A stretch of 64,000 nucleotides of DNA, from assembly GCA_902729315.2 (NCBI GenBank), contig LR746277.1, positions 4,035,001-4,099,000 of the forward strand, in the 5' to 3' direction. The stretch's first letter is position 1. Each line of letters opens with the position of its first letter. The position numbers and the translations under genes are program-made. Origin of the DNA: Spirodela intermedia. Lineage: Eukaryota; Streptophyta; Magnoliopsida; Alismatales; Araceae. Positions 22,407 to 36,200 of this stretch are shown one piece after another. The notes beneath the pieces were generated by a model. It was not told the DNA's origin, searched no databases, and saw nothing but the letters and a program-made list of their open reading frames with translations.

Positions 22407-25400
22407 TTACTCCTCCATGTCCCTGTCACCCTCCGCGGTGGCCTCCCTGACGTCCACCTGGAACTCGTACTCCTGGTCGCAGCCGAGGTAGGAGTCGCAC
22501 ATGAAGTAGATCATGTACGACTTCTTCCCGGGCTCCGAAGGGGCGTCGAAGTTGAGCTCCACCTTGGACCTCCTCTGCAGAACGAGCCGCTTGATGGCGA
22601 GCAGCTGATTGCTGGCGGCGTCGCCCACCACAAGCCACCAACCCTCCTCCTTGGCGTTGGGGAAGCGAGGCGCGTACACCGGCCCCACCTCGGCGCGGCC
22701 CTCGAGGTCCCTCTCCAGGGTCACCTGCAGGGTGACCACGCCGCCGGCGGCGACGTCGTCCTCCCTGACAACCTCGTAGGTCATGTCGATGTTGGGATAG
22801 CGGTTGCAGAAGCGGGCTATGTCGCGTAGCTCGGGTTCAGACATCTGCAGCAGATCGCGGCGCTCGGCGTCCTCCATCTCCATCAGCTCGAACACCATCT
22901 CCACGCTCCTCCCGCTGGGGTTCTCCTTGCACCGCTTGGCCAGCTCCCTGGTGAAGTGGGGGAGCTGCAGGAGCAGGGGGTCGCGGTCCCACATGCCCTG
23001 CGTCACCATCTGGCTCAGCTCCATGGCCGTGATGGCGAGCCCGAGCCAGCCGTTGCTGGAGATCACGTCCACCATGGCGCGGAGCAGCCGGTGCGCCGAG
23101 TGGAGCACCTCCTGCTGGTCGGCGGCGAGGTTTCCCATCACGGTGTGCCTGGAGAAGTGGGCCTGCAGCAGGGCGTTCGCCTTCACGTGAGGGTCGGTGA
23201 ACTTGGTGTTCTCGAAGGGGAACCTCTGGTGGTTGATCAGCCTCCTTATGGACTCCTCCTCCCCAGGGCGGATCGGCAGGTGGGCGTACTCCGAGGCCGA
23301 GGCCAGGATCTCTAAGAGCCCTTTCATCTTCGTCTTCTGGGTCAACGACGAGCTGAAGCGCTCGATGGTGGTGTAGCTGATGTAGTAGTAAGACGCGATC
23401 ATGCCGAGGTTGCGCGCAGAGAGGTACATGTCTTCTTCGATGGCGACGCACTTGCTGGCCTCCAGGTCGCTCAGGGTGTTCTCTATGAGCTCGGAGAGGT
23501 GGTCCGAGAGGTGCCTGTGGCTGACCCCCTGGAGGTTGTAGTAGTTAGGGTTCTTGGTCAGCCTCCGGTACATGAAGGTCCAGGTGACGTAGTCCACCGC
23601 GTCCTGCTTGGTGAGGACCTCCTCCACCACGATCTCGGCGTTGAGATGGTCGTGGAGGTAGTGATGCAGGTGGCTCTCCACGGGGAAGGCCTCGTAGAGG
23701 AACTTCTTGTAGTACTCCTTGCGAGGGGCGTGGCAGAGGATGACGCACTTGCCGGAGGAGTCCACCAGGGGGCGGCTGGCCCGCCCCATCATCTGCAGCA
23801 GGTCGGTGATGGGGTAGTCGGTGTGGGCGTTCTCGTGGCCGTCGTAGTACTGGGTGCCCATGACGACGACCAGGTGGGCGGATAGCGGCGTCCCCCAGCA
23901 GAGCGAGCCGCTTGCCACGCACACCTGGATCCACCCGGCCTGGAACAGCTGTAGCACCACCTCCTGGTCCATCTGGCTGAGCCCTTCGTGCAGATAGGCC
24001 ACGCCGTGCCGGAGCGTGGCGCTCAGCGTCGGCTCCTTGACCCCGGACAGGAAAGGCTCCAGCTCCTCCTCGGGCCGGTGGAGGAAGGGGGGCTTCGAGG
24101 GGCTCTCCACGGTGGAGTATGTGACCAGGTCGATCGCCGTCAGCCTCGCGTGCTTCCTCGTGGGCACGAACACCAGCGCGGGCTTGCCGTTCTTGGCGTG
24201 CTGGACGATGGCGGTGTAGGTGGGCTTGGTCATCGCCTGCATGCGGGCCTCGAAGTTGGCTATGTCGACCCCTTGGATGTGGATCTCAAGCGGCACAGGC
24301 CGCACTCCGGGGGGGAAATTGAAGAGCCCGTGGGAGGTGGCGCCGATCCAGTCGCCCAGATCCTTGGCGTTGGCGAGCGAGGCCGAGAGGGCCACTATGC
24401 GGATCTGCCCGGTCTGGCTCGAGATGCGCCTCATCCTCGAGACGATGATCTCCAGGATGGGGCCAACCTGCCCGCCGATCAGATGGAGCTCGTCGACGAT
24501 GAAGAGGCTGACCTGCTGGATGAGCTTGAGTTTCTTCCACCGGCGGGACAGGGCGTCCCACTTCTCGGGGGTGCTGATGATGATCTGACTCTTGTCCAGT
24601 AGTTTCAGGTCGGTCGCCGTCTCTCCGGTCAACTCCACCACGCGCAGATCGAGGCCCTGCCCGAACTTCAGCTGCCAGTCTTGGTACCTCTCCTTGGCGA
24701 GAGCATCCATGGGAGCAATGTAGACCGCACGCATGTTCTCGGGCCCCTTCTGATGGTTCCGCATCAGGGCGAATTCTGCGCAGATCGTCTTCCCACTGCC
24801 AGTCGGAGCAGCAACCAGCACGTTGTCGTCTGAGTTGTACAGGACGGTGAAGACCTGCGTCTGTATCGGGTTAAAATGCTTGAAGTCCTTCTCATACAGG
24901 GATTCATAGGATGGATTTCTCAACGCAGTCACTGGGAGAGGTTGCAAATCCAGGAGTTCTGTGGGAGGAGGGTACTTCTCCGGTAGTATCAGATGCCTGA
25001 AACACACGGGTAGAACGGTCTGCGATCCCAGCCACTTGTCAGATATCACACAAATGAAGTACTGAGGAGGCAGCGGTTCATAAATCGGCACGGTGAAGTT
25101 CACGGTGTGATCTTCCTCGATGAATTGCTTCTTCAACAGAAAATACTCGTGATGAAGCACATACTCGCCATCGTTGTCTTCGACAATGATCCAGAATGGC
25201 TCGACGTACCCATGAACCTTATCATCCCACTGGAAATCCGGCGTGATGGTCAGCTCAAAGCTCAGGATGGTGCGGGTGATTGGCTGAACATGGGCGGCAA
25301 GGTTGAGCTTCGGTAACTGATGAATGTTCTTGTGAAGTTGTCTTCCCATCTTGGGATAACGGATGAGCTCTCCAATTTCCTGGGAAGAAAGGTCATAATA

Positions 25401-28400
25401 TCTCTCCCAGGACAAATCCTTCTTCTCCAGTTTCATCAAGATTTCATTGGGTATTCCATGGAACTGGCGGAGCGGCGTCTGGACAGTCCACATCCTCTTA
25501 TTGACCATCTTGCATAGATTCAAAGCCTTCTCAGCTAACTGAGCCCAACCCCTTTTCAGCACAATCTCAAAAAGCGCTCGCAAGAGACGCCCCGCACTCT
25601 GCAAGAAAACAAGAAAATAAATGAGCCTACGACTCTGATTTATTTATTTATTTTCTTTTTTGGGGGGAGAGGAAGGAAGAGGAAGGAAGAAGAAAGAAGA
25701 GGACCTGAGTGATGAAAACCATATCAGATGTCAACGACAGTCCTTCAAGTTTCAGCTTTGAAATGTATGCCTGCAGAAGAACATTGATCTTCGCACTAGG
25801 CTCTTCTAAACTTTCTTTCACGGGAATAGGCACACGATCCAAGAGCTTTGCCATTTCCATCTTCTCATCTTGCCTTACCATCACGTACTTGAACTCTTCA
25901 CTGAGTGAAAACAGTCGACAGAGCTCGATATCTCCCATTGTCGGTTTCAGATGCTCGTTGTATGTAGATATTGTTCCGTGAGTAATGTAATAGAAACTTG
26001 CAATCCTACCCAGATCGGTCACCTGAAAGTAACCGCCTTTGCGATCATACTTTATCAAATTATTCTTGTCTAAGATAGAAGCAGCAGAGTGAATCTGTAA
26101 GAAAAAAAATATCGGCGTTAGATTTACATCACACTAGTACAGAGGCATCTGCAATAAACTGGTGTCACTGTTGTGATCTTCTAAATTATTTTATGAACAT
26201 GAAGATACAGACAAGTAGACAACCAAGTAGAATCTCAAGTCTACAATTCCAGATCTTTCTCGGCTGCACAGAGATTAAAACTCCTGATACAATGAGGGAT
26301 CTGGAAATAGGTGGACCTCGATCGCAGGCATGCATAAAAGCTGACAATACATTGTTCAGATGACAAGTCCAAGAAGACTGTTTCCTAATGAAATCGCTCA
26401 AAGGAACAGTGGGATAACGACTATCAAATAAGAAAATAGAGAAAATAGCAAAGTAATGATGACGTCTGAATCACAAGTTTAGACTAGGAATCTAATGTAT
26501 CCCTCTCTCAAATCTTTAAATCGCAGTTCACTAGCATTTCTAACTCGAGAAAAGAAAGAGAAAAGAAATACGCACATGTATTCAGGCAAGGGACTGAACG
26601 CATACTAAAAGCCACAGAGGGAAGACATGAGGTCCTATGAATGATACAATAGGAGACATGAATACAGCACACTCAATAGTACGATCAAGCTTCATGTTGG
26701 TGTTATATTTTACTCCAAAATGATTACAAACCACATATATCATAGGTGCGAATTTTTTCCAAATTTCGGCTTCCGGAATTTCCATTTCGATGCATCCGTT
26801 AGCAAAAAAAAAAAAACAAAATCTATTTACATGTCTAACTAATTCCCACATCTATAAGAAGCTCAAGATGAATGTGCCTTCTGCATGACAGACAATAGCT
26901 CAAAAGCAGACAGATAACGCTCTCATCTGCCACAGGAATAAGAACAAAATAATAAAGCAAGCATTCACCCATCAGAAAAACAAGCAACTCCATGAAAGAA
27001 CGGACATCCACCTTACCCAACTAGAATTAGATCGAATATCTGAAAGTGAATAAATATAGTAAAAACGTGGAAGCAACATTCTCAAAGGCCTCACTAGTTT
27101 ACTGAATTTAAGCTCAATAATTCGCTTCTGACATCCATGAGAACTATAGGAAACATTTTAAGAATAGGGTCGTTTACTAGTTCGAGTAAGTGAGCGAGGG
27201 ATGAAGGGAGGGAGGGTTGTAACAGGATTCATTATTAACTTGAATCCTGTTACAACCCCAAACACTATCCTTTTCCGCACTGTAGTAAAAAAATTCTTCA
27301 GATTAGTTTGCAAATGCGAAAGAGGCAACTAGAAAACTCAGGAAAAAAATCTTCGCAGTAATAAGAGGTAGGGTTATTTCTCCTTCCCACTTAATAATGA
27401 TTAAAACAAAAACTCGAATTTATTGAAAACTCCAAAGATATGGATTCTACGTCTATAAATTGAGAAGAACATAAGTATTAAAAAAAAACAGACGTGTTCG
27501 GTAAAATAAAAATCTGAATGGTAAAATAATAAAAGCGACCACAAAACCTAGTCGACCATTTGAAGCCAGACAAGAAGGCAATATATATAACATGCATCAG
27601 TAGTGAATAAGAGAAACCTCAGAAAATATAAAAGACACACAGAACAAACATTTATAATAGCATTTGAAACCATTTTATTCTGTGACTGGTAGATGAGAAT
27701 TTCTCATCATCAAAATGATATACAAACAATTTCAAGAACGAAAACTCAGATGATCATAATAGCATGCATTTATACTTAATTTCTACATGCGCACCAAAAA
27801 TCTAGGACAAGTCTAATAGCATACCAGATCAGCCCGTCGCTCCTCAAGGTATGGGTCTTTCTCAAGAACGTCAGCTGCTACACCATAGAGTGTTGGATTT
27901 CGAAGCATACGAATGTACAAGTAAGTGTACCCGAGCCAATGGCAGGCCTCTCTTGCATTCTGAACAGTTCCGAGAACAATCTCTGCATTTAACTGATCAG
28001 CCAACTTGGACACAAACTGGCTTTCAATAGGAAGTTGCTGATTCATAAGAGAAAGATAATACTGTAATTCACTGTGGCCAGTCAGTATTATTCCCTCTCC
28101 ATAAGAATCATACTGAGGTCTTCCTGCACGACCAAGCATCTGCATGACATCCAAGGGACTGAGCTCTGTCCAAGCTCCTTTCTCTGGATTATAAATCTGA
28201 GTGCCTTTGATGATCACTGTATGTGCCGGCAAATTAACCCCCCATGCAAGAGTGGCTGTGGATACCAACACTTGTGCATGGCCTTCAGCAAAAAGTGCTT
28301 CCACAAGATCTCGGTCCACCCTTGCCATTCCTGCATGATGAATTGCAAATCCGTATGGCAAGAGGTCCTTCAGATCAGTGTTCTTAACGAGGTCTGTCTG

Positions 28401-30884
28401 ACTCTGAAGGATCTCACGACTGGCACTATCATCCTTTAGAAACCGACTTAAGGTGTCCTTAGCTATTGCTGTGTCACGTATTGCACGAGCAGTTTTAGCT
28501 GTTTCTTTCCTTGAGTGCACGAAAATAAGAACTTGATGCTTCCCAGCCACATCCATGACCTTCTCATAACATATATCATTCATTAACTGGAACCGCTGTA
28601 AAGGCTTCTTAACTGTTATCCCAATATATTGTTGGGCCAGAGGAACGGGCCTATAGCTATTGTCAAAATAGAAGAGTCCCTGCACCTTCTTATCTTTCTT
28701 ATCATCATCACCTTTCTTGCTATGAACTCGGAGAAACAATGCCACATCTTCATAATTTGGGAGAGTGGCTGACAAACCAACTAATCGGATATGCTCTTTT
28801 GTTGTCTCTATCTGCCTGACAGTCCTCGCAACAATACTTTCCAGGACAGGTCCTCTATTATCATGAAGAAGATGGATCTCATCAATAATCAGAAGCTTCA
28901 CCAACTGTGTATAAGTTCTGTCCCCTGATTTTCTAGTGACGATATCCCATTTCTCAGGTGTTGTGACAATGATTTGAGTTTCTTCAATCTGTTGACGGGT
29001 TAGAGTCTGGTCTCCACTAAGTTCTCTCACAACAAGATTGTAAGACTTCAGTCGGTTTGACAAGTTCCCAACAACCTCAGCAACCAGTGCTTTCATTGGT
29101 GCTACATATACAATCTTGTACCCACTGTGGTCAAATGATCCATCCGGATTCTCGACCCTATGAAGAGCAATAGTCTGAAGAATAGCCAGCATAGCAACAT
29201 TTGTTTTTCCAGCACCAGTCGGTGCACATAGAAGAATATTATCCGGCTTTTTCAGTGCAACTTCATAGACTCGACTTTGAACTCTGTTCAGCTGTTTCAT
29301 CCCTTCAAATGCTGGCTGTGCCCAGTCAGGCATCTCTGATATCTTTATGGGCTTTTCACTATCTTCCAATGGTTTGGCCTTCAAAGCTGGCACGTGGACC
29401 TCCTCATAACCCTTATGAGGAGTACGATAAGAACCTGGAGGCAGCTCACATTTCTTATTCGCCATTAAAAGACCACCCTGGTGGAAAGCAATGCTTTCAA
29501 GATCGAGCAATTGGCGCTGCCCCTTTAACCACCCACTTTCCACCTCTCTATCAACAGTCCTACGATCCCTCTCACTGTCATCACCACCATGTTCATCTTT
29601 CAATCTTCTTGCCTCCTCTCTAATAACTTTCTCCAAGTTTTTTTGACGCTCCTTTGCAGATGCTCTCGTAGCATGCAACTGCTCCACAATTGCAGACAGG
29701 CTTGGACCCAGAGAGATCATTTCCTCCTCGATTTTTTTCCTTTGATCTTGGTCCTCAGCTCTTGCCAGACGGGTACACCACACTATCTTTAGCCTATTCC
29801 TAAGTAGCAATTTAATCAGATCAAATTTGTCAAAATCCAGCAACATCACAAGCTGGTTTTCCACGTCCTTGTCCTCCCCTTCGGCGATAATTTTAAGCAC
29901 CTCCTCAGCAAGTTTCTGGCTTTGCTCAGGATCAATCCCTTGAAATGCTTGAGAAATCCTCCTCTGAAGCCAATATGCATCAATATCTTGAACGTTTATG
30001 GCCAAGCCTTCATTAGCTTCTTCCATGTCTTCGTCATCTATTCCACCCATCTGCATAGCCCCAGCACCATTGGATTCCTGGCCTTCATCCTCATCCTCAG
30101 ACTCCTCCTGAACCTGATGAACGAAAACACTTTTAGTCAACAATTGAGCCTATGCTTGAAATATTCAATGTCTAGGCAATTAATATACCTGATCGTAGTC
30201 GCTTTCCTCTTCGTCTTCCTCTTCCTCAAACTCAACTGCAACGCCAACGTCATCCAAATCCTCGTCCTTTCCATCTGCACCTGCCGAAGCCGTTGTCTCA
30301 CCCCCATCCTGATAGTCTGTGATGAGACGAGCAATTGAGACAAGTTGATCAAAGGCCTTGTTTGTAATGGTGTTCAAGAGTTTTTCTATCTCCTTCCTTT
30401 TGTCAGGATTCTTAAGCTTATCATTCTTCAAAACGGAAAGCACCTCATCTGCTGCACCACTAAGAATATCCTGGGGCTGCCCACCAAACTGCTGTTGGAT
30501 CACACTCAGAAGGGCCTCATAGGCCGCACGTGTTTCCTTCGTCTTGGGCTGGTACATGCCTTCCTCCGCAAGGGAAAGAACACTCTCCTCCTGCAAGCGT
30601 CTACGTTTACTGTCCCTCCGCTTCTCCGAGGCGACTCCTGGCTCTCTTTCCTTCTTCTTCTTCGACTTTTTAAGTTTTTCCTCGAGCTCAGGAGGCTTAC
30701 CACGATAGGCCCGGTCACCAAAGTGCTTAGGGTCGATTTTCCCCCAGAGAGATTCGGGCTCGCCGGTTGGCTCATGGGTATCACGTGGACGAGAGTCTGT
30801 CGTAAGGACAAGGCTGGAGTTTGCACGGTACTCGTACTGTTTAAATCTGGCATGAGCCTCAGCACCACCCCCTAGATGCGCCAT
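22407..30884 (-). CDS. BRR2: Spliceosomal DExH helicase BRR2 (U5 snRNP 200 kDa)
   Basis: Ski2-like RNA helicase that unwinds U4/U6 to activate the spliceosome. Four exons: 30884-30189, 30113-27825, 26094-25705, 25598-22407, all joining in phase 0, for 2188 residues, near Arabidopsis BRR2A (about 2170). The N-terminus [20 protein letters not shown] is family-typical. Cassette 1 has Walker A APTGAGKT (about 530-536), DEIHLL, SATLPN and QMLGRAGRP; cassette 2 has APTGSGKT (about 1390), DELHLI, SASLAN and QMMGRASRP. Each is followed by a Sec63 unit. The changes in cassette 2 (DELH, SAS) are the usual marks of the inactive, regulatory C-terminal cassette. Intron 2 (26095-27824) is AT-rich and carries a perfect 18-bp inverted repeat. 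The last 2.2 kb of exon 4 is markedly GC-richer than the rest of the gene. Confidence 0.96.
27214..27258. repeat. Perfect 18-bp inverted repeat in BRR2 intron 2
   Basis: The left arm GGGTTGTAACAGGATTCA (27214-27231) and right arm TGAATCCTGTTACAACCC (27241-27258) are exact reverse complements around a 9-base AT-rich loop. It could be the core of a small MITE or a hairpin in the intron RNA. Confidence 0.9.
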
Positions 30885-31581
30885 GGTTTCAGATGATCAA
30901 CAGGAATCAGTGAGTTGAAGGTCACTTGGGTGAGGTCTCGTGTTGAAGGGTCTTTCCCGGTGCAACCCGCGATCTTAGAAGGCAACACAAGAAAGAAAGC
31001 AAAAACTCAACAACGCGTACTTAAAGAGGGAAACAAAATCCCAAACAAGTTCAGTCTCGCGAGTTCACTCCCCGCAGGAAATAATCCACGCAGGAACCCA
31101 GACGATTAAAAAAACACAAGGCAGTGGCGATGGCTGTAAACAGCAGCGGCGACTGCGGACAAGCTGTGTGGTAGATCCTTCTCCGTTCAAGACAACCCCA
31201 GGAACATACAAAGCGATATGAAAGCCTCAACGGAATTACCACTGAAATTCCTTCCCTCAGAGAAAGGGCGTTAGCTAGAGGAAACGCTGAAAACCTAAAT
31301 TATCCCAAGTTCCCTAAATCCAACAGGAGTTAGGCATTGGAAAAAATGAACAAGACAAGTGAAACAGAAGAAAAACCTTGTCAGGCTCGAAGCAGATGAC
31401 GGCAATCCCTCCCGGGCGTCGACCAGCAGAGGCGGGAAACTGAGCTAACGACTAGTGTGAGGGGGAGATTTATTGATCTCCGGCGAGGCGAAATCGCGGT
31501 AGCCTCGCTCTCCTGCAAAAACCCTAGTAACCCATCGAAAACATCATAACAAACCGCCTCACAGTGGAAGACCTCCCTGCG

Positions 31582-31589
31582 TATTTAAA
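31582..31589 (-). promoter_or_regulatory. TATA-like element (TTTAAATA) of BRR2
   Basis: Minus-strand TTTAAATA followed about 60 bases downstream by a telo-box (AGGGTTTT). This combination is common in plant genes for RNA-processing and translation proteins. It implies a leader of up to about 670 bases, perhaps with an intron. Confidence 0.4.
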
Positions 31590-32395
31590 CCGATGACCCG
31601 CCGCCATCCACTCACCAATGGCCCATTACCCCGTTCCGGGCCCATTAGTTACATACGGCTATTGTTCTACCTCCGGCCCAAACATACAAGCCCAATAGCC
31701 TTTGTTCCGGTGGTACTGTGGAAGCCCACCGGGTCGACGGTACGACCAAAAGAAAAAAAATCTATTTGGACAGGATCAGACCAGCTGCCATGCCACGCGT
31801 ACTCCGACCTCTCAGCGCCGGTCCGACTGATTAATGGGCCGGACCGGCACCCCGAGACAACCCGGACCGCCTGATGGAAAGAAGACTATAGATTAATGAG
31901 AGTGAGTGGGTTTCATAGGCCCCCGCTTTCAAGAGCATGTCCAAGTTCGGGCCAGGCGTTTCGCGGCGGGCCCCCGCAGCGCCGTCGCAGACGCAACCGA
32001 CCCACGTCAGCTTACGTCTCGTTGATAGCGGATCTCCCGGGGGGGGGGGGGGAACGTAAGCAACGGGCCTGAACGTTAACCGCTCAGAAGTGGGCGAACT
32101 GCCTAGGGATCTGTTCCAGGCCTCCCTACGTGGCATCCGAGTCACTCGTCGGGGGGAATCCGTTTTACCACGATCGTGCTGGATAGCAACGAGGAACGGG
32201 ATTCGACAAGATCCGTAAAACTCTCCACCCTACCGTTTTTTCCCGAGTCCTCGCTTGGACGAGAACATATCTCAGAGATATGCCAGAGATACGGTGATTT
32301 TACAGGGTTGTTTCTGAAAAGTCACCCCGCCGGCGTACGCAATGGGTACTCGAGGTCTGGGCACCGCTCAGCTGAACCCAGCGCGATCGGCATGC

Positions 32396-32402
32396 TATAA
32401 AG
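32396..32402 (+). promoter_or_regulatory. TATA box (TATAAAG) of the SPL gene
   Basis: TATAAAG is followed 20 bases later by a CT-rich initiator region (CCCCCTCTCTCTCTCCC). The implied leader to the ATG at 33268 is about 840 bases and holds several upstream ATGs (32577, 32651, 32788, 32973, 33175) unless an intron removes them. Confidence 0.55.
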
Positions 32403-33267
32403 AAGAAAGGGTTGAGCCCCCTCTCTCTCTCCCTCTCAGTCTGTATCTCTCCTCACTCTGTCCTACATAGCAGAGAGAGAGAGAGAAGAGTGAGGAGAGA
32501 GGAAATTCTCCTCCGTGATTGCCTTCAGAGAGAAATAATTGTTGGGGCTTCGGCGCTCCTTCCCTGGCAGAGTGCGATGCTTTTTTGCTTGGGACGAGGG
32601 CGGCGGGGAGGTGAGCAGAAGGGGGGCTAGTTTTGGTGGGTTTTACGGGGATGCCATCAGCCGTGAAGAGGGAGAGTGGAGCCCCAAAAGGCCACTTTTT
32701 TCTCGTCCTCTCGTCGCCTCAAGTGGGCTGGGTACATCGTCTCCTTCGACCGTCCTCTCCCGGTTTCAGATCTGCGTGCTGAAATCTATGATCGCTGCTG
32801 GAGGAGGTTGGGATTTGATCGGGCTAGGAGGCGCAGGAGGGCGATTCCCGACGGCGGCTCCAGCGGCCTGTTGTTTGGCGGTGGCGCTCTAATTTTGTGA
32901 CAATCCTGCCTTTTATCGATCTGTGTGTAGTCGGAGGCGTTGTGGTTCGGACCGAGCCGAAGACAGGGGGAAATGGAGAGACGACGGCAAGCGAACGGCT
33001 AAGGTGAGAGAGAATGTCCCCTCGGCTTTGCGATCGTCGGGTGATTCGCCACCCGGGTTTTCACAGAAATCCGTGTTGCGACGTTGACCTGTGAGCGTCG
33101 ATTTTGCTCCGCCAGGGGGGGCACCGATAGGCGGCGTCGCCCTTCTCTTCACTGTGCTTCTCTTCCGATTTTTCATGGTTTTTCCATTCTCTGAGCAGGA
33201 TTAGGCGGCGGATTAAAGGCGAGAGGAGTGGTTTTGGGGGGTTTCGATTGCTGTACCAGAAAGGGAA

Positions 33268-36200
33268 ATGGATGGAGAGGTGAGCGCGCAGGTCGCTTCT
33301 CCCATTTTCCTCCACCAGGGGCTCCCGGGGCGCTTCCATGAGGTGCCCGCCTTGGCAAGGAAGAGGGATTTGTCATGGCAAGGCCCCAATGTCAACCAGC
33401 AGTCGCCGCCGCAGAGCCAGCAGCGGTTGATGAGCTCTGGATACCCAAATGTTCAGAGTAACTGGAACCCAAAGAGCTGGGCTTGGGATAGCACCGCGTT
33501 TATCGCCAGGCCTGCTTCTGATGCATCGGAAGGGGCTCTCCGGCTTGCAACCCCTTCGAAGATTTCAGAGATGGATCAGCAGCAGAAGAAGAACGGAGAG
33601 GAGAGTGTCCAGGACGTGACTTCAGTTGCTCCTCCGGAAGAGGAGGAGAGCCTCACCTTGAAGCTCGGTGGGCGTTCTTATGCGACGGAAGAACCGGCGG
33701 TGAGGCCGAACAAACGGGTCCGGTCGGGTTCCCCAGGCAACGTGGGAAACTACCCCACCTGCCAGGTTGATGACTGTAAAACCGACCTGTCGAATGCCAA
33801 GGATTACCACAGGAGACACAAGGTCTGCGAGGTTCATAGCAAGACTACCAAGGCTATGGTGGGCAACCAGATGCAGAGATTCTGCCAACAGTGTAGTAGG
33901 TAGGCGTAATTTTCCTTCAAATTTCTTTCCAGTTTTCGAACACTGTGGAGCTTGGAGTGGCGTATTTCTTTCTTTTCCTCGTTCTGGACAGTTACTCGGT
34001 CCTTTTTTCTCTTAGATTCCATCTGCTCTCCGAGTTCGACGAGGGGAAGAGAAGTTGCAGGCGGAGGCTGGCGGGCCATAATCGACGGAGAAGGAAGACG
34101 CAGGCTGAGGATGCTTCCTCTCGGCTGCTGCTTCCTCCAAATCGGGCGAACACAGGCGGCGGGAATCTGGATATCGTCAATCTGCTGGCCATCTTGGCCC
34201 GCTTGCAAGGTGAAATGGGCTCCTTCTTCCTTCCCATCAGACTCTGTGTTTGGGAATTCTTCGATCGTTGGTTGTTTATCGGCTGGGTTTGCTGTCACAG
34301 GGCGCTGCGGAGAACTGAACGGCAACTCTTCTTTGCCTGATAAAGACGGGATCGTCCACATTCTTAATAAAATCAACGCACTTCCCGGCCTGAATTCCTC
34401 TGCCACGGTGCCCAAAACGGGAGGTTTTGATCTCAATGTTTCACAGGCCTCTGAAGACATAGAACACCATCCGAATACGGATGCCTCGGCCATGGATCTG
34501 CTTGCAGTTCTTTCTGCGGCATTGAAGGCTTCTGGGGCTAACAAGGCTGCTGCGTTATCTCAAGGGAGCAGTGACGGCAGTGCCGATGACAAAACGAAGA
34601 TAAATTCCTTAGAGCGCGCCGCTGATGTGAACTCACAGAGCAAGATACCGAGATTTTCTCCGATTTCTGTTGACACGAGGAGTGTCGCTCCTCGCCCATC
34701 GACAGATGTCGCGGAGCATCCGGTTGAGGAAGCCCGTCCTAGTTTGCAGTTGCAGCTGTTTAGCTCCACGGAGGAGGACAGCCCACCGAAGATAGGATCA
34801 TGCCGGAGATATCTCTCATCTGAGAGCAGTAACCCCATGGAAGACGGATCTCATTCGTCGTCTCCTCCTATTGAAAGGAGGCTCTTCCCGTTGCAGTCAG
34901 GAACAGAGGCTCTGAGACTTGTTGGCACATCTACCTGCCGGGAAAACAATGGAACTGTGGATGCAGTCGCCAATAGAGACTGGAGGGTACCTTTAGAACG
35001 CTTCAAGGATGCAGAGAGAAGGGTCGGAAGCCGCGCCATTTCGACCCTCCCGCATCAAGCTGGGTACACCTCCTCTTCGTCTGGCTCCGATCACTCGCCG
35101 TCAAGTTCGCATTCTGATGTCCAGGTAAACTGTGTTCGTTGATTTCTATCTCCTGGTGATTTGGTTCGCCCGAGGTTGTTGAGCCCGACTTCCATCTCCC
35201 TTTTCCTGAGATCCCGTTGACTTATCCACAGGATCGGACTGGACGAATCATTTTTAAGCTTTTCGACAAGGACCCCAGTAATTTCCCACCGAGCCTTCGA
35301 ACCGAGGTTGGTAGAACGGAAGGGATTGATTCGTTAGGAGGGTTGATTTCAATCTGGGTGTTTAAATCGATTACGTGAATCTTCTTCATGCTTTTTTTAC
35401 AGATATTAGCCTGGCTTTCGCACAGCCCATCAGAGATCGAGAGCTACATTCGACCAGGCTGTGTGGTTCTATCCATCTATCTGGCAATGCCGTCATTCGC
35501 ATGGGAGGAAGTGGGTTCCTGTTTTTGCGCGTTAAAATTGCCGCTTAAATAAATGAAGGATTTTTCTCACGGATACGCCTCTGTCTTGCAGCTTCACGAA
35601 GAGTTTCTTCAGAGAGTCTCGGCGCTCGTCCAACGCGGTGACTCCGATTTATGGAAAACCGGGAGATTTCTGGTTCACACCGATAGGCAGCTTGCATCAC
35701 ACAAAGACGGTATCTTATCTTTCCTCTCTCGATGATTGCTAGTTGGTTTTCTAGTTTTTGTGGGCATCCGTAGAATCGGAGATTGCGATCCGCAGGGAAG
35801 AATGTGTCGAGGGAGAGTGATGGTCTAGTTTTTGGGTGATTTCCAGGGAAGATCCACCTGTCCAAGTCATGGAGAAGTTGGAGCGCGCCAGAGTTGATAT
35901 GCGTCTCGCCGCTGGCGGTGGTGGGCGGAGAAGAAACCTCCGTCGTCCTGAGAGGCCGCAATCTGACTTCCCCAGGAACCAGGTGAGAAGTCTGCTGGCT
36001 CGCTGTGATATCGAATTCCTCGCGGCTGATCAAGGTGTTGTGGCCGTCGTAGGGTCCACTGTACTTTCATGGGCGGCTACTCTTCCAAGGAGCTCGCGTC
36101 TTCACATTCCCCTAGTGCAACAGTCTGTGATGACTCCGGCGTGGAGAGCTTCAGCTTCCCAGGGGGGTCTCCCAATGTGTTCGGCCGCTGCTTCATAGAG

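Larger units (their letters stand above)
30885..33267. other. Divergent intergenic between BRR2 and SPL
   Basis: The BRR2 side (30885-31600) is leader and promoter: a telo-box (AAAACCCTAG, 31517-31526) next to a TATA-like element. A leader intron may start near 31380 (AAG|GTTTTTC on the minus strand). The SPL side (32396-33267) is TATA box plus a long leader. The middle has a 14-G homopolymer at 32039-32052. No further gene is supported. Confidence 0.55.

Noticed and set aside
31831-32145. 104-codon minus-strand frame in the BRR2-SPL gap
   Set aside because: It crosses a poly-G run and simple repeats, has no domain, and sits between two well-defined promoters.
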